Source: DATKUC01 sp964553615 (GTDB lineage Bacteria; Spirochaetota; Spirochaetia; DSM-27196; DATKUC01). From it: a DNA stretch of 64,000 nt. Below, one piece after another: positions 15,292-24,568 of the stretch. Every line of letters starts with the position of its first letter. The stretch's first letter is position 1. The position numbers were made by a program, and so were the translations under genes. The stretch is from positions 1 through 64,000 of the forward strand of contig CAZKMA010000013.1 in assembly GCA_964553615.1 (NCBI GenBank), in the 5' to 3' direction. Below the pieces are notes generated by a model. The model made no database searches and was not told the DNA's origin. It worked only from the letters and a program-made list of their open reading frames with translations.

Positions 15292-16809
15292 CTACCTGAT
15301 CCGGTTCGCAAAGTCCAGTACAGTCACGGTCACACCGACAATTCCGGTTATCCATCCGGTAATAACGAACAGATTGCTGAAGAATTGCTGCATATTGGTG
15401 AAGGAATTCTTGGCGACATAGATCGTAGTTCCCGGCGGGACCTCCGTGCCAAGTCCAACTTTCGATTTCTTTCCCATGGTCGATACAAAATAGATAGCGT
15501 TCGAATCTCCGGTCTGCGGGTTAATGCCGCCCGCGGCCTGAATGTAGTCGCCAACAGTATACCCGCTTACATAGGGAATGGCCGCCTGAGCCGAATTGAC
15601 TTCACCGGCAACCGTGACTGAAAGGCGGGTCATGGGAATGACAATGTAGTCGCCACGATCGAGAATAATGTTGCGATCCGGCGAACGGTTGGTCCAGATC
15701 TTTTCAAGGTCCGGTACCGGCATTCGCTGACCTGTTGAAGTCCGAATAATGTACGCCTTGTCGGTCTGTGCGAACGGTGTCGGGCCACCCATCATGTCGA
15801 GCACATCAAGCAGTGTAATTCCGGAATGGAACGGAATATCGAAGCGCACCGGACTGCTCGGCACCGGCTGAGCGGAGTCCTGGGGAGCAGGCTTTCCGTA
15901 TACGGCACCCTCGATAGTAATGCGGTCTGAAGTTGTCACTGAACTCGGAATACTGATCCGGTCTCCGTTCTTGAGCTTCAGCGTATCCACGGTATCCGGT
16001 TCTACCGATTGTTCCGAGTAACGGTTTTGTGGGCCGAGGCGCTGAAGCGTTATCTGGCTGTTGAGCGCGGTCGGGAGGATGCCACCTGCAAGTTTCAGTA
16101 TCTTCCCGAGCGTGTCATCCGGCAGGATTTCGTAGGCGCCGGGTTTTGCCACCGCTCCGCTCAGTGTAACCGCCTCCTGGATTCGCGGAACAAAAACCTC
16201 GTCTCCGGGAAGGAGGTAGGGATTTGCGTTCTCATCGCCGTCGACATAGTATTTCGTCAGATCGAAGACGAGAGTCTTGCCCTTCCGTTTGAGTTCGATC
16301 CGCCGCTCCGTGGATGGCGGGGAGGTTGCGCCTGCCGCCGCCAGAACGTCCGTGAGCCGGTTCAGGGACGTCATCTGATGCTGTCCCGGCTTCTGGACGG
16401 TGCCGTAGACAAGAATGTCGAAGACCGCCGGCGCCTGGAGGGAGAAGGAGACATACTGCACCGGCACCGCGCGCTTTATTTCGGCTACGATCTTCTTTCG
16501 CAATTCCGCAAAGGTCTGGTCTCCAACGTGAACGGTCCCGATGAAGGGAAGTTCAAGCGTCATGTCTTCCTGAAGTATTACCGGATAGGAGGTCACAGCG
16601 CTGCCGCTGCTGCTTGTTGTACTGTTCACGCCAAAGTCGATAGTCAGACTGTAGACATCGCCGGGAATCGGCTTGTAGTGGGTCATGTAGATGATCTTGC
16701 GGCTGAGATCGCTCTGGGCAAATGCCAGTGCCGGAAGAAGAAGACAAAAGACAGACCCGATAATGATGAATCGCAGAGCTCGGGAAGCCGCGGGTACCTG
16801 ATTTGACAT
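15292..16809 (-). CDS. Wza-like polysaccharide export protein with SLBB domains
   Basis: 505 residues. Signal peptide ends around AFAQ (residue 32). The poly-export region (YKPIPGDVYSLTI) follows, then several SLBB-like beta-grasp repeats (for example VTLSGAVAKPGAYEILPDD and ITIEGAVYGKP). A C-terminal hydrophobic helix before FANRIR could span a membrane. Family members form or guide outer-membrane passage of capsule/EPS. No glycosyltransferase or Wzc gene is adjacent, so its polymer is unknown. A -10 box lies 6 bp before the ATG and no Shine-Dalgarno is present, suggesting a leaderless mRNA. Confidence 0.88.
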   Translation of the reverse strand: MSNQVPAASRALRFIIIGSVFCLLLPALAFAQSDLSRKIIYMTHYKPIPGDVYSLTIDFGVNSTTSSSGSAVTSYPVILQEDMTLELPFIGTVHVGDQTFAELRKKIVAEIKRAVPVQYVSFSLQAPAVFDILVYGTVQKPGQHQMTSLNRLTDVLAAAGATSPPSTERRIELKRKGKTLVFDLTKYYVDGDENANPYLLPGDEVFVPRIQEAVTLSGAVAKPGAYEILPDDTLGKILKLAGGILPTALNSQITLQRLGPQNRYSEQSVEPDTVDTLKLKNGDRISIPSSVTTSDRITIEGAVYGKPAPQDSAQPVPSSPVRFDIPFHSGITLLDVLDMMGGPTPFAQTDKAYIIRTSTGQRMPVPDLEKIWTNRSPDRNIILDRGDYIVIPMTRLSVTVAGEVNSAQAAIPYVSGYTVGDYIQAAGGINPQTGDSNAIYFVSTMGKKSKVGLGTEVPPGTTIYVAKNSFTNMQQFFSNLFVITGWITGIVGVTVTVLDFANRIR

Positions 16810-16815
16810 GAACGC

Positions 16816-16845
16816 ATGTTAGCAGTATTGGAGAAGCCACGTCAA
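16816..16845 (-). promoter_or_regulatory. promoter of the SLBB export gene
   Basis: Minus strand TTGACG (16840-16845), 18 bp, TAACAT (16816-16821). The ATG begins 6 bp after the -10 box, so the predicted +1 is about at the start codon. Confidence 0.5.
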
Positions 16846-16855
16846 TCAGTATATA
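16828..16855 (+). promoter_or_regulatory. promoter of aroB
   Basis: TTGGAG (16828-16833), 16 bp, TATATA (16850-16855); the aroB ATG is 8 bp further on. It overlaps the divergent promoter of the export gene. Confidence 0.45.
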
Positions 16856-16863
16856 GTTGCCGC

Positions 16864-17889
16864 ATGACCGAGACGCTCGAATACACCATTGGTACCAGAA
16901 GGACCGCGATCACGTTTCCCGCACGGTCCGAACTCCTGAATTGCAATGCACCCTCCACGCTGGTCGTCATGGACGAGCACACAGCGGACCTCTGCCCCTC
17001 GCTCCCGCCGGGCCACGTTGTGCTGCCCGCAGGGGAGGCGACCAAAGAGTGGTCCAGCGTCGAGCGCATTCTGCGCGCCGCCCTCTCTTTCGGCCTCGGG
17101 CGCGACGGTACCATTATCGGGGTGGGCGGCGGTGTCGTCTGCGACACCGTGGCCTTTGCCGCGTCGATGTATATGCGCGGCTGCGGGCTCATTCTTGTGC
17201 CGACCACCTTGCTTGCCATGGTGGATGCCGCGTTCGGCGGCAAAACCGGCATCAATTTCGATGACCTGAAAAACATGGTGGGGAGTTTCTATCCTGCGGC
17301 CGAGATCCGGGTCTGCGTGGATCTTCTCAATACGCTTCCCGAACGCGAGTACCGTAGCGGGCTCGCGGAGGTAATCAAGAGCGCAATGATTGCCGATGCG
17401 GGACTGTTCGAACTTCTGGATTCGGAACGGGAACGGGTCCTCTCGCGGGATCCGGCTCTTGTTCTTGAGATGGTCCGCCGTTCTCTCGCGGTGAAAGGCA
17501 ATCTCGTTGAAGCGGACCCTACAGAACTTGGAGTTCGCGCTCACTTGAATCTTGGCCATACGTTCGGCCATGCCGTGGAGAGCGTGGTAGGTCTCGGAAC
17601 CTGGACTCACGGCGAGGCGATTGCATGGGGCATGGCTCGAGCAATGGATGCGGGAGTGAAACTCGGACTGACCGACCCCGAATACCGGCTGCGCGTTACG
17701 GGGCTGCTTTCTGCGTATGGGTACCGGATTGACCGGGGAGCGGTACCCTTTGCCGCAGACGTGCTCATGAGCCGTATGGTGAGCGACAAGAAGAAGAAGG
17801 ACGGGGAGGTGCGCTTTGTCCTCCAGCGCAATCTGTGCGACACCGTGGTAACAGCCCTGAGCGACGAGCTCCTCGGCTCCATCCTATGA
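16864..17889 (+). CDS. aroB: 3-dehydroquinate synthase
   Basis: 341 residues from ATG 16864. Second step of the shikimate pathway, NAD- and Zn-dependent. NAD-binding GVGGGVVCD, VPTTLLAMVDAAFGGKTGIN, and the zinc ligands in EVIKSA (E), GHTFGHA and THGEA (His) are all present. It stands alone with no other aro gene nearby. Its last 6 bp overlap the convergent hrpA. No Shine-Dalgarno; TATATA lies 8 bp before the ATG. Confidence 0.95.
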   Translation: MTETLEYTIGTRRTAITFPARSELLNCNAPSTLVVMDEHTADLCPSLPPGHVVLPAGEATKEWSSVERILRAALSFGLGRDGTIIGVGGGVVCDTVAFAASMYMRGCGLILVPTTLLAMVDAAFGGKTGINFDDLKNMVGSFYPAAEIRVCVDLLNTLPEREYRSGLAEVIKSAMIADAGLFELLDSERERVLSRDPALVLEMVRRSLAVKGNLVEADPTELGVRAHLNLGHTFGHAVESVVGLGTWTHGEAIAWGMARAMDAGVKLGLTDPEYRLRVTGLLSAYGYRIDRGAVPFAADVLMSRMVSDKKKKDGEVRFVLQRNLCDTVVTALSDELLGSIL

Positions 17890-20397
17890 TTCGTCGAGAA
17901 TAGCCGACAACCTCCGGTATACCTTGCCGACGGTGTCCAGCGTCTGCGAAACCGCGTCCGTCCCGATGGCGTCGGTGAGCGCTTCGAGGCTCGAAAGGCT
18001 CTCGGTGACCGCAATGTGGAAGTTGCGGCTGCTGCGGAACCAGAATTCACCCGAACTGTTCGTTGCCAGGGTCAGAAAGCCGAGTGATTTCGGCGACTTT
18101 TTCAACGGCACAAGTTTGAGGATATTTGGAATCTGGTCTCCCAGCTCGGCCCAGTTGCTCGAGTCGAAGGTGCGTTTTCGCGGCCATTGCAGAAGAATAT
18201 CGTTTGGCGGATCTATGTGACGCGCGGCGCGCGCAAGCGCTGAGATTTTTTCCCCGGGTGCAATCTCCTTCAGATCGTATACAATGGCGCCCTTCATGTT
18301 CTTGTAGTGCGCCGGAAGGACGAACCCGGGATCCCTGGTCAGTGGACCGAAATCCTCCCACGTCAGGACGGCCTTCTTCTTCTTTCCCTTGTACGCCTCG
18401 AGCTTGAACACCTTCGGACCGATATTGATCTGCCAGGTCGTGTTTCGTGCAGGCTGCTCCTGCCGTCCGGCAGTCTTTGCCCCGCGGGCAGACTTCCCTT
18501 CAGGTCTCTGTTTCACAGTCGACGGGGCCAGAGCGGCCGCAAGCGCATTCGATATTCGCGGCAGCCACTCTGCCTTCAGCGGAGAAACCGAACGCGCGTA
18601 CATCCGGGAGGTCTTCACAATTTCCCCCGCCACTATGTATCTCGGCGTTTCCCGGAACATGACCGAACCGGGGTGGATCTCTATTCGTTCCGCGGTGAGG
18701 CTTCTGTAGGCAAACCTTCCGGACTGGACGCAGACGAATTGTATCAGGCCAGTCGCCACGGCACAGAGGTAGTCTGCAAAAGGCCCCCCCGACTGGATCG
18801 GGACGCCCATGTCCGAAACGATAAGCTCGATCTGATCTTTCACATTGGCAATTTCGGCCATTGTCTGTTCGTCCAGATAGTAGTTCTCGCAGAACTTGTC
18901 TTTCCTTTTTGTGTCCCGGTAGGAGTGGTAGAGCTTCAGATACGAGACGAAATCTCCGTAATTGTCGCGAAAGGCGTGATGCGCCTTGCGTGCGTTGACC
19001 TCTTCTCCGGGAGGCAGCAGGAAGGGACTCTTCGACGTAAGGAACGAGGTTGCAATGAGAACCTCCTCGATTACCGACGGGTAATTCGTAACCGCCTCAA
19101 CGATCATGCGCGAGTGCTTCGGAAGCAGCGGGAAGCGTGCCATTGTGCGACCAACCGTTGATAGCGTGTTGTCGGGGTTGAGCGCATCCAGGAGCCGGAG
19201 CGTATCCACCGCACCGATGACGCCGCGGTGATTCGGTGGTGAGATGAAGCTGAACGATTCAAAATCCGTAATTCCAATCTCTGCCATCCGCAGCACGACC
19301 TCCGAAAGGTCGGTGCGGTAGATCTCTTCCAGGGTAAAAAGCGGGCGTGTCTCGAACTCGTCCTTCGCATACAAACGGTAACACACGCCCGGTCGAGTCC
19401 GCCCGGAGCGACCACGGCGCTGATTTGCAGAAGCCTTGGAGATCGGTCCCTCAACGAGCGACTCGGTGAATGTCCGCGGATTGTAGTAATTGAGCTTTGC
19501 AAGCCCGGAGTCTATGACGCTGGTAATCCCGTCTATTGTCACGCTTGTCTCGGTGATGTTTGTCGATACCACTATCTTTATCTTTCCGCGTGGCGCCGGA
19601 AGAAATACGAGCTCCTGCTCCTCCTTGCTGAGTCGTCCGTACAAAGGCAGGAGGTGCAGTTTTTTCCGGTAGGGCTGGCTGTACAGGGTGGTGATGCAGT
19701 CTTTTATCATTTTCTCGCCGGACAGGAATACCAGAATGTCGCCTTCCCGCTTCTCGTCGACGACGCGCTCAACAATGTCGGCGATCTTGCCAAGGAGAGC
19801 GTCGTAATCGTTCATCCGGGACGGCGGGTCGTAGATGAGCGTAACCGGGTAGACGGGGGTTTCAATGCGGACCACCGGACACGACCCGAAATACTCGGAG
19901 AACACGGCGGCGTTAATTGTTGCGGAAGAAATGATTACCCTGAAATCGGGCCGGAGCTCCAGAATACGTTTCAGCAGCCCGAGAATGAAATCTATGTTGA
20001 GGCTCCGCTCGTGTGCCTCGTCGACGACAATGACACTGTACTGACTGAGGGTGTAGTCCGCTTTCATCTCCTGAAGGAGAATCCCGTCCGTCATTATCTT
20101 GATCCGGGTAGCAGGCGTTGTGTGATCTTCAAACCGAATCTTGTACGCAACCAGCTCCGGGTTTTTATTGCCGGTCTGCCTGGCGATGAACTCGGATACC
20201 GACACAGCCGCAATCCGCCGCGGCTGGGTTACCCCGATCACGCCGTTTTTTGCGTATCCGGCCTCATTCAGAATAACCGGCAGCTGCGTGGTTTTGCCGG
20301 ATCCCGTCGGACTCTCGACGACGATCACCTGGTGGTCCTTGAGTGCGGCAAGGATGCGTTCTCTCTCCTGATAGACCGGTAGCTCATGAGGTTGCAT
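17884..20397 (-). CDS. hrpA: DEAH-box ATP-dependent RNA helicase HrpA-like
   Basis: 837 residues from ATG 20397. Motif I GSGKTT (32-37), motif II DEAH, motif III SAT, and motif VI QRRGRSGRTRPG near 330. These are followed by the helicase-associated and OB-fold regions of DEAH/RHA enzymes. It is shorter than E. coli HrpA (about 1300), closer to HrpB/Prp22-like sizes. The C-terminal about 200 residues after a basic linker (KKKKAVLTWEDFGP) are not recognised. The -10 like TATACT ends 7 bp before the ATG and no Shine-Dalgarno is visible. A role in RNA or ribosome rescue processes is family knowledge. Confidence 0.9.
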   Translation of the reverse strand: MQPHELPVYQERERILAALKDHQVIVVESPTGSGKTTQLPVILNEAGYAKNGVIGVTQPRRIAAVSVSEFIARQTGNKNPELVAYKIRFEDHTTPATRIKIMTDGILLQEMKADYTLSQYSVIVVDEAHERSLNIDFILGLLKRILELRPDFRVIISSATINAAVFSEYFGSCPVVRIETPVYPVTLIYDPPSRMNDYDALLGKIADIVERVVDEKREGDILVFLSGEKMIKDCITTLYSQPYRKKLHLLPLYGRLSKEEQELVFLPAPRGKIKIVVSTNITETSVTIDGITSVIDSGLAKLNYYNPRTFTESLVEGPISKASANQRRGRSGRTRPGVCYRLYAKDEFETRPLFTLEEIYRTDLSEVVLRMAEIGITDFESFSFISPPNHRGVIGAVDTLRLLDALNPDNTLSTVGRTMARFPLLPKHSRMIVEAVTNYPSVIEEVLIATSFLTSKSPFLLPPGEEVNARKAHHAFRDNYGDFVSYLKLYHSYRDTKRKDKFCENYYLDEQTMAEIANVKDQIELIVSDMGVPIQSGGPFADYLCAVATGLIQFVCVQSGRFAYRSLTAERIEIHPGSVMFRETPRYIVAGEIVKTSRMYARSVSPLKAEWLPRISNALAAALAPSTVKQRPEGKSARGAKTAGRQEQPARNTTWQINIGPKVFKLEAYKGKKKKAVLTWEDFGPLTRDPGFVLPAHYKNMKGAIVYDLKEIAPGEKISALARAARHIDPPNDILLQWPRKRTFDSSNWAELGDQIPNILKLVPLKKSPKSLGFLTLATNSSGEFWFRSSRNFHIAVTESLSSLEALTDAIGTDAVSQTLDTVGKVYRRLSAILDES

Positions 20398-20404
20398 GTG
20401 AAAT

Positions 20405-20410
20405 AGTATA
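20405..20410 (-). promoter_or_regulatory. -10 element of hrpA
   Basis: TATACT on the minus strand, 7 bp before the hrpA ATG. No convincing -35 was found. The same bases contain TAGTAT on the plus strand, possibly serving the divergent acetyltransferase gene. Confidence 0.4.
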
Positions 20411-20434
20411 CACAAGAAACGACAGGGAGGTCTT

Positions 20435-21742
20435 ATGTCTGAGTTGAGAATAATGGCGCCTGATCCGGCGATCCACCGCGAACAGATTATCGAGTTGATA
20501 GCGAAGACATTCGAAGGCTACTGGATGATGCGTCAGCAGTGTCTGGACGGGTACATCGACAACAGCAGCTACGACTGGTCCAATTCCCGCGTGGGAGTTG
20601 TGGGCGACACGGTAGTCAGCCACTTCGGGGTATTCGACTTTGCAATCCGCCTTGCGCCGGGACCCGTCGGGATGCGTGGGAAGCCTGGTCAGACGGACAA
20701 TCCGGAGGTCGTTCTCCGGCTTGCATGCATCGGCGCGGTCGCGACGCATCAGGACTATCGCGGACACGGGTACATGGCCCGTGTGGCATCCTCCTGCGTT
20801 GATGATCTCGAGACAAGCGGCTACGATCTCTCGCTGTTGTTCGGTATCCGCAACTTCTATCACCGTTTCGGGTATGTCCGTGCGTGGGCCGAGCCCACAT
20901 GGGAGGTTCACTGGAAGCAGCTTGCACCCGGAAGAACTCCGTCCCGGGAACTCGTAATAGAACCCTTCGAAGGGCCGGTCGATCTCCTCGCGGCATCATA
21001 TAACCGCGCCAATCGCGGAGTGTCGGGCACGGTGGTTCGTCCCTCGTATCACAGAAATCGCAACCCGAAGAACTGGCGTATCAACACGGTCCGTTATACC
21101 GGGAAGGGAGCCCGGAAATCGCCGGAGTACGTTGTCACGCGGGTGGATGGAGATGCTCTCGTCTGTGTTGATAGCGCCGGAGAACCCGCGAAAACCCTGG
21201 AGGCGCTCGCAGTACTTGCAGAGCGGGAACGCGCACAGACGGTCAGATTTCCGGGGCTACCGTTTCACAGCGCCCTTGCCGAGGAACTGCGTCAAACTAC
21301 ATGTTCGCTCTCGGAGAACTACACGGCAGACGGGGGGGCGATGGTGCGAACGGTGAATCTCGGCAGCGCGCTCGATAAACTGGCGCCGGTTCTCTCTGCA
21401 CGAATAGCCCGCTCGGCGTATTCCCTGTTTCGGGGCGACCTCATCGTCCAGGATGAGCGGGACGAGCTCCTGGTCCACGTGGACTCCGGCAGAGTCACGG
21501 TAGAATCCACGGACTCTCATTCCTCAAGCTCCGGTCGAGACCGCAGAATGCTGTCAGCCCCGCGGCCGACTCCGCATCTGGTGCGTGCCAACGACTTTCT
21601 CGCGCGACTTCTCCTGGGTGTGGGAGATCCGGACGAAACCGGCCGGAATGCAGGGTTTGAGACCCAGGGCGAAGGAAGAGAGCTCATGAGCGTGCTCTTC
21701 CCGGACCTGCGGCCGAGCATTGTTCCCTGGGACCACTTTTAG
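20435..21742 (+). CDS. GNAT acetyltransferase, Eis-like
   Basis: 435 residues. An N-terminal GNAT fold with the acetyl-CoA loop in IGAVATHQDYRGHGYM (near 109-124) is followed by FYHRFGYVRAW. The long remainder fits the Eis layout: a second degenerate GNAT region and a C-terminal SCP2-like domain. Eis enzymes acetylate amines such as aminoglycosides or protein lysines, but specificity cannot be read here. GGGAGG stands in front of the ATG at good spacing. It lacks an operon partner; hisS converges on it. Confidence 0.83.
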   Translation: MSELRIMAPDPAIHREQIIELIAKTFEGYWMMRQQCLDGYIDNSSYDWSNSRVGVVGDTVVSHFGVFDFAIRLAPGPVGMRGKPGQTDNPEVVLRLACIGAVATHQDYRGHGYMARVASSCVDDLETSGYDLSLLFGIRNFYHRFGYVRAWAEPTWEVHWKQLAPGRTPSRELVIEPFEGPVDLLAASYNRANRGVSGTVVRPSYHRNRNPKNWRINTVRYTGKGARKSPEYVVTRVDGDALVCVDSAGEPAKTLEALAVLAERERAQTVRFPGLPFHSALAEELRQTTCSLSENYTADGGAMVRTVNLGSALDKLAPVLSARIARSAYSLFRGDLIVQDERDELLVHVDSGRVTVESTDSHSSSSGRDRRMLSAPRPTPHLVRANDFLARLLLGVGDPDETGRNAGFETQGEGRELMSVLFPDLRPSIVPWDHF

Positions 21743-21769
21743 GAGATGTCGGGGCTGGGTTCGCCGGAA

Positions 21770-23110
21770 CTACGACTGCCGTGCAGAGAGGTTATCTGAA
21801 GGGCTGTCGAGAAGAGCCCTCATCCGCGAAATCGCCTCGTCCATCTGCAGTCCATCGTAATTTTCCCGGGTTGCCAGGTTGCGCACGTTGACGAGTCCCT
21901 TCGTTTTCTCCTCCGGCCCGCAGAAAACGCCAATGCGGATCTTCTTTCTTTCGGCGAACGAGAATTGCGCCGAAAGCTTCCGATTTTCCGGATAGACCTC
22001 GGTGGAGAATCCTGCCTCACGCAGTCGCTCGCCGAGCGTATGGTAGTGGCCGATCATTGCGTCGTCCATGCAGAAGACGAGGATCTGGGTGGAGGCAATG
22101 TCGGAGGGCAGACGACCGAGTTCCCCGAGTGCGGCAACGAGACGATCCAGACCAATCGAGCTGCCGACTCCCGGGATCTGCTCCTTCGTATACAGCGAAG
22201 CGAGATTATTATACCGGCCACCGGAACACACAGAACCGATTTCGGGAAGTTCGTTCAGGAACGTCTCGTAGACAATCCCGGTGTAGTAGTCCAGACCACG
22301 AGTAATGGAGGGATCGAGTACGAATCTGTCCTGCACACCGACCTCCGCTGCGTAGGTGAGGATTGCCCGCAACCGCGCGGACTCTTCGGACGGTCCGCCT
22401 GAAAGTTGCTCAATGTTCGCCAGTGTCGCGGCGTTGCCGTCTCTGGAGGTGATGTAGTCAAGAATGCGAGCCGAGATCTCGGGTGACGTGAGCTCCGCAA
22501 GAAGGTCTCCTGTCTGCTCGGTGCCTATCTTTGACAGCTTGTCCACCGTGCGGAGGATCTCCTCCGATTTTTCCCGCACTCCTGATTGTTCGAGAAATCT
22601 GTTGAAGATGCCACGATGAGCAAGACGGAAGGTTACATCGTTCACTCCGAGATTGCTGAAGGAACGGTACATGAGCAACAGAATTTCGAAATCAGCGGAA
22701 GCGCCGTCGACTCCCACCAGATCAAAATCGCACTGAACGAATTCCCGAAAGCGTCCGCGCTGGGTGTTCTCACCCCGGTAGACCTTGCCGATGTGGTACC
22801 GCCGGAACGGGAGGTAGAGCTCGTTTACGTGTGCGGCCATGAATCGAGCGAACGGAACGGTCAGATCGTAACGCATTGCTACATCCCTTCCGCCATGGTC
22901 CTGAAACCGGTATATCTGTTTGTCGGTTTCTCCGCCACCTTTTCCGAGGAGGACTTCGGTGTACTCCAGTATCGGGGTGTCAATCGGGACAAATCCGAAC
23001 CGGGAAAATGTCTCCTCCAGCACTCGGATAATTCCTTTCCGGAGCGATTCCTGTTCGGGCAAAAAATCCCTGAAGCCTTTCAGTACACGTGGTTCTATGC
23101 GTTCGTCCAT
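21770..23110 (-). CDS. hisS: histidyl-tRNA synthetase
   Basis: 446 residues from ATG 23110, where MDERIEPRVLKGFRDFLP matches the family start; the frame is open further upstream. Class II motifs: motif 2 YRGENTQRGRFREFVQCDFD, the histidine A loop GLDYYTGIVYE and motif 3 IGLDRL. The C-terminal anticodon domain is present (for example ILVFCMDD, IGVFCGPEE). Charges tRNA-His. It follows the acyltransferase gene by 46 bp on the same strand and is probably co-transcribed. Confidence 0.95.
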   Translation of the reverse strand: MDERIEPRVLKGFRDFLPEQESLRKGIIRVLEETFSRFGFVPIDTPILEYTEVLLGKGGGETDKQIYRFQDHGGRDVAMRYDLTVPFARFMAAHVNELYLPFRRYHIGKVYRGENTQRGRFREFVQCDFDLVGVDGASADFEILLLMYRSFSNLGVNDVTFRLAHRGIFNRFLEQSGVREKSEEILRTVDKLSKIGTEQTGDLLAELTSPEISARILDYITSRDGNAATLANIEQLSGGPSEESARLRAILTYAAEVGVQDRFVLDPSITRGLDYYTGIVYETFLNELPEIGSVCSGGRYNNLASLYTKEQIPGVGSSIGLDRLVAALGELGRLPSDIASTQILVFCMDDAMIGHYHTLGERLREAGFSTEVYPENRKLSAQFSFAERKKIRIGVFCGPEEKTKGLVNVRNLATRENYDGLQMDEAISRMRALLDSPSDNLSARQS

Positions 23111-23156
23111 GGCAAAACTATGCAGGATCTGAGCCTGCTGTGCAAGATCTCCCGGT

Positions 23157-24503
23157 CTAACCAATGGGTCTTGCCGAGTTTTGCGGCGGCGTGGCGAATC
23201 TCCCTTCCTGATGGCGCATATGAACGTCATCTATTGTTCGGATGGATTCGTGCTCCCCGTTTTGAATTGCCTTCAGTATGGTGATTGCGTTGACCCATGA
23301 GTAGGAAGACCATTGGCGGGTGGTCGACTCGAAGGAGTAGAGGACCCTGTCCGCATAGAACTCGAGCCTCTCGTTGTTCTGTATGTTTGCACCCTGGATC
23401 TTGCGGAGTGGAATGAACTTCGGTGTTCCCCGGGCGGAAACGTAGAGAATTCCGTCGGTGTGGAGCTCCAGCACCCCGGGTGGATGTCGCTTTAGCGGTT
23501 GGCTGCGGTAACCGGTGTAGAGGGCAATGTGACCCTTGCGGAAGATCGGCTCATGTTCGTGGTCGTTGAGGACCGCGACCCCAGGGTCGGCAAACCGAAT
23601 GAGATGCTCGAGCAGCAGACCGGACTGCCAGACGTTCCAGGCTCTGACTGTGGAGTGATATTCGGGAAACGGCGCAACTGGATGGAGGAGTCCCATCTCG
23701 TCGTACGTTACGGTATACCCGCAGCGGACGCAGCGCAACTTTTCATCCCGGGAGAATAGAGATCCGAATTGCCTGCAGTGTGGGCAGGCGTACAACACCT
23801 GTTCGATTTTTTCGGCGCGTCGCTTGCCTTTGAATCGAATCCGGGCGTTGCGTTGATACTCATATTCGTTGTAGTCGAGGTCCTCTGAGATCCGTACGAA
23901 GATCTGGTCCGGGGAAAGGCGGGCAGCCTCCTCCGCGGTGCAGGTAAGCTGAAACTTCACCGAAATAGTGCCTGCCCGGCGCTTCTTGGTCCACCGGGGC
24001 AACGAGAGGAACGCCCCCTGAAATATGACGGTCACGACGGGAACTTTCAGCAGCCGTGCGAGTTTTGCAATGGAAAAGTACATCGGAAGCGTGGTGCCGT
24101 CCCACGTTCGCCTGCCTTCAGGGAAAATGCCGACAACACCATTGGCCTTGCGAACCCGGAGAATGCTATGGACGGTCTCATAGTCGTTCATGACCTTTGT
24201 CTTGGGAATTGCGCCGACCAGACCGAGGAGGAAGTTCAGAAGTGGCGACCGGAAGTGTGCGTCTGAGGCCACATAGTAGACTGGTTCACGTACCATGGTG
24301 CCGAGAAAAAACGGATCCCAGAAGCTCATATGATTCGGCAACAGCAGATAGGGTGCCTTCAGCTGCTTCAGCAGCGCGAAGTTCTCCGAATGTACGTTGT
24401 AGCGCAGTCGAAGGAATGCTCCGAGGGTACTTCTCAATATCTTGTTGAAAAACCGGTACGCATGAAGCTTCCGGCGTTCGCGACGTTGTGCTCGTTTCGC
24501 CAT
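23157..24503 (-). CDS. PlsC-type acyltransferase fused to zinc ribbon and C-terminal beta domain
   Basis: 448 residues from ATG 24503. The N-terminal half is a 1-acylglycerol-3-phosphate acyltransferase-like domain with NHMSFWDPF (HX4D) and IFPEGRRTWDG. It is followed by a four-cysteine zinc ribbon (YACPHC then CVRCGY) and a C-terminal about 170-residue beta-rich region (GVLELHTDGILYVS, FIPLRKIQGANI) resembling PH/GRAM-like folds. Typical PlsC proteins are about 240 residues, so the extra half is unusual. Predicted to act at the membrane in phospholipid synthesis; the attached domains suggest regulation or lipid sensing. TACAAT ends 6 bp before the ATG and there is no Shine-Dalgarno. Confidence 0.82.
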   Translation of the reverse strand: MAKRAQRRERRKLHAYRFFNKILRSTLGAFLRLRYNVHSENFALLKQLKAPYLLLPNHMSFWDPFFLGTMVREPVYYVASDAHFRSPLLNFLLGLVGAIPKTKVMNDYETVHSILRVRKANGVVGIFPEGRRTWDGTTLPMYFSIAKLARLLKVPVVTVIFQGAFLSLPRWTKKRRAGTISVKFQLTCTAEEAARLSPDQIFVRISEDLDYNEYEYQRNARIRFKGKRRAEKIEQVLYACPHCRQFGSLFSRDEKLRCVRCGYTVTYDEMGLLHPVAPFPEYHSTVRAWNVWQSGLLLEHLIRFADPGVAVLNDHEHEPIFRKGHIALYTGYRSQPLKRHPPGVLELHTDGILYVSARGTPKFIPLRKIQGANIQNNERLEFYADRVLYSFESTTRQWSSYSWVNAITILKAIQNGEHESIRTIDDVHMRHQEGRFATPPQNSARPIG

Positions 24504-24509
24504 TGTGAT

Positions 24510-24539
24510 ATTGTACGCCGAGCGTTCGCACGTTCGCAA
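24510..24539 (-). promoter_or_regulatory. promoter of the acyltransferase-hisS unit
   Basis: Minus strand TTGCGA (24534-24539), 18 bp, TACAAT (24510-24515). The start codon is only 6 bp downstream of the -10 box. Confidence 0.55.
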
Positions 24540-24568
24540 CATGCTCCGACCCGTGGGAGGATGAAAAA

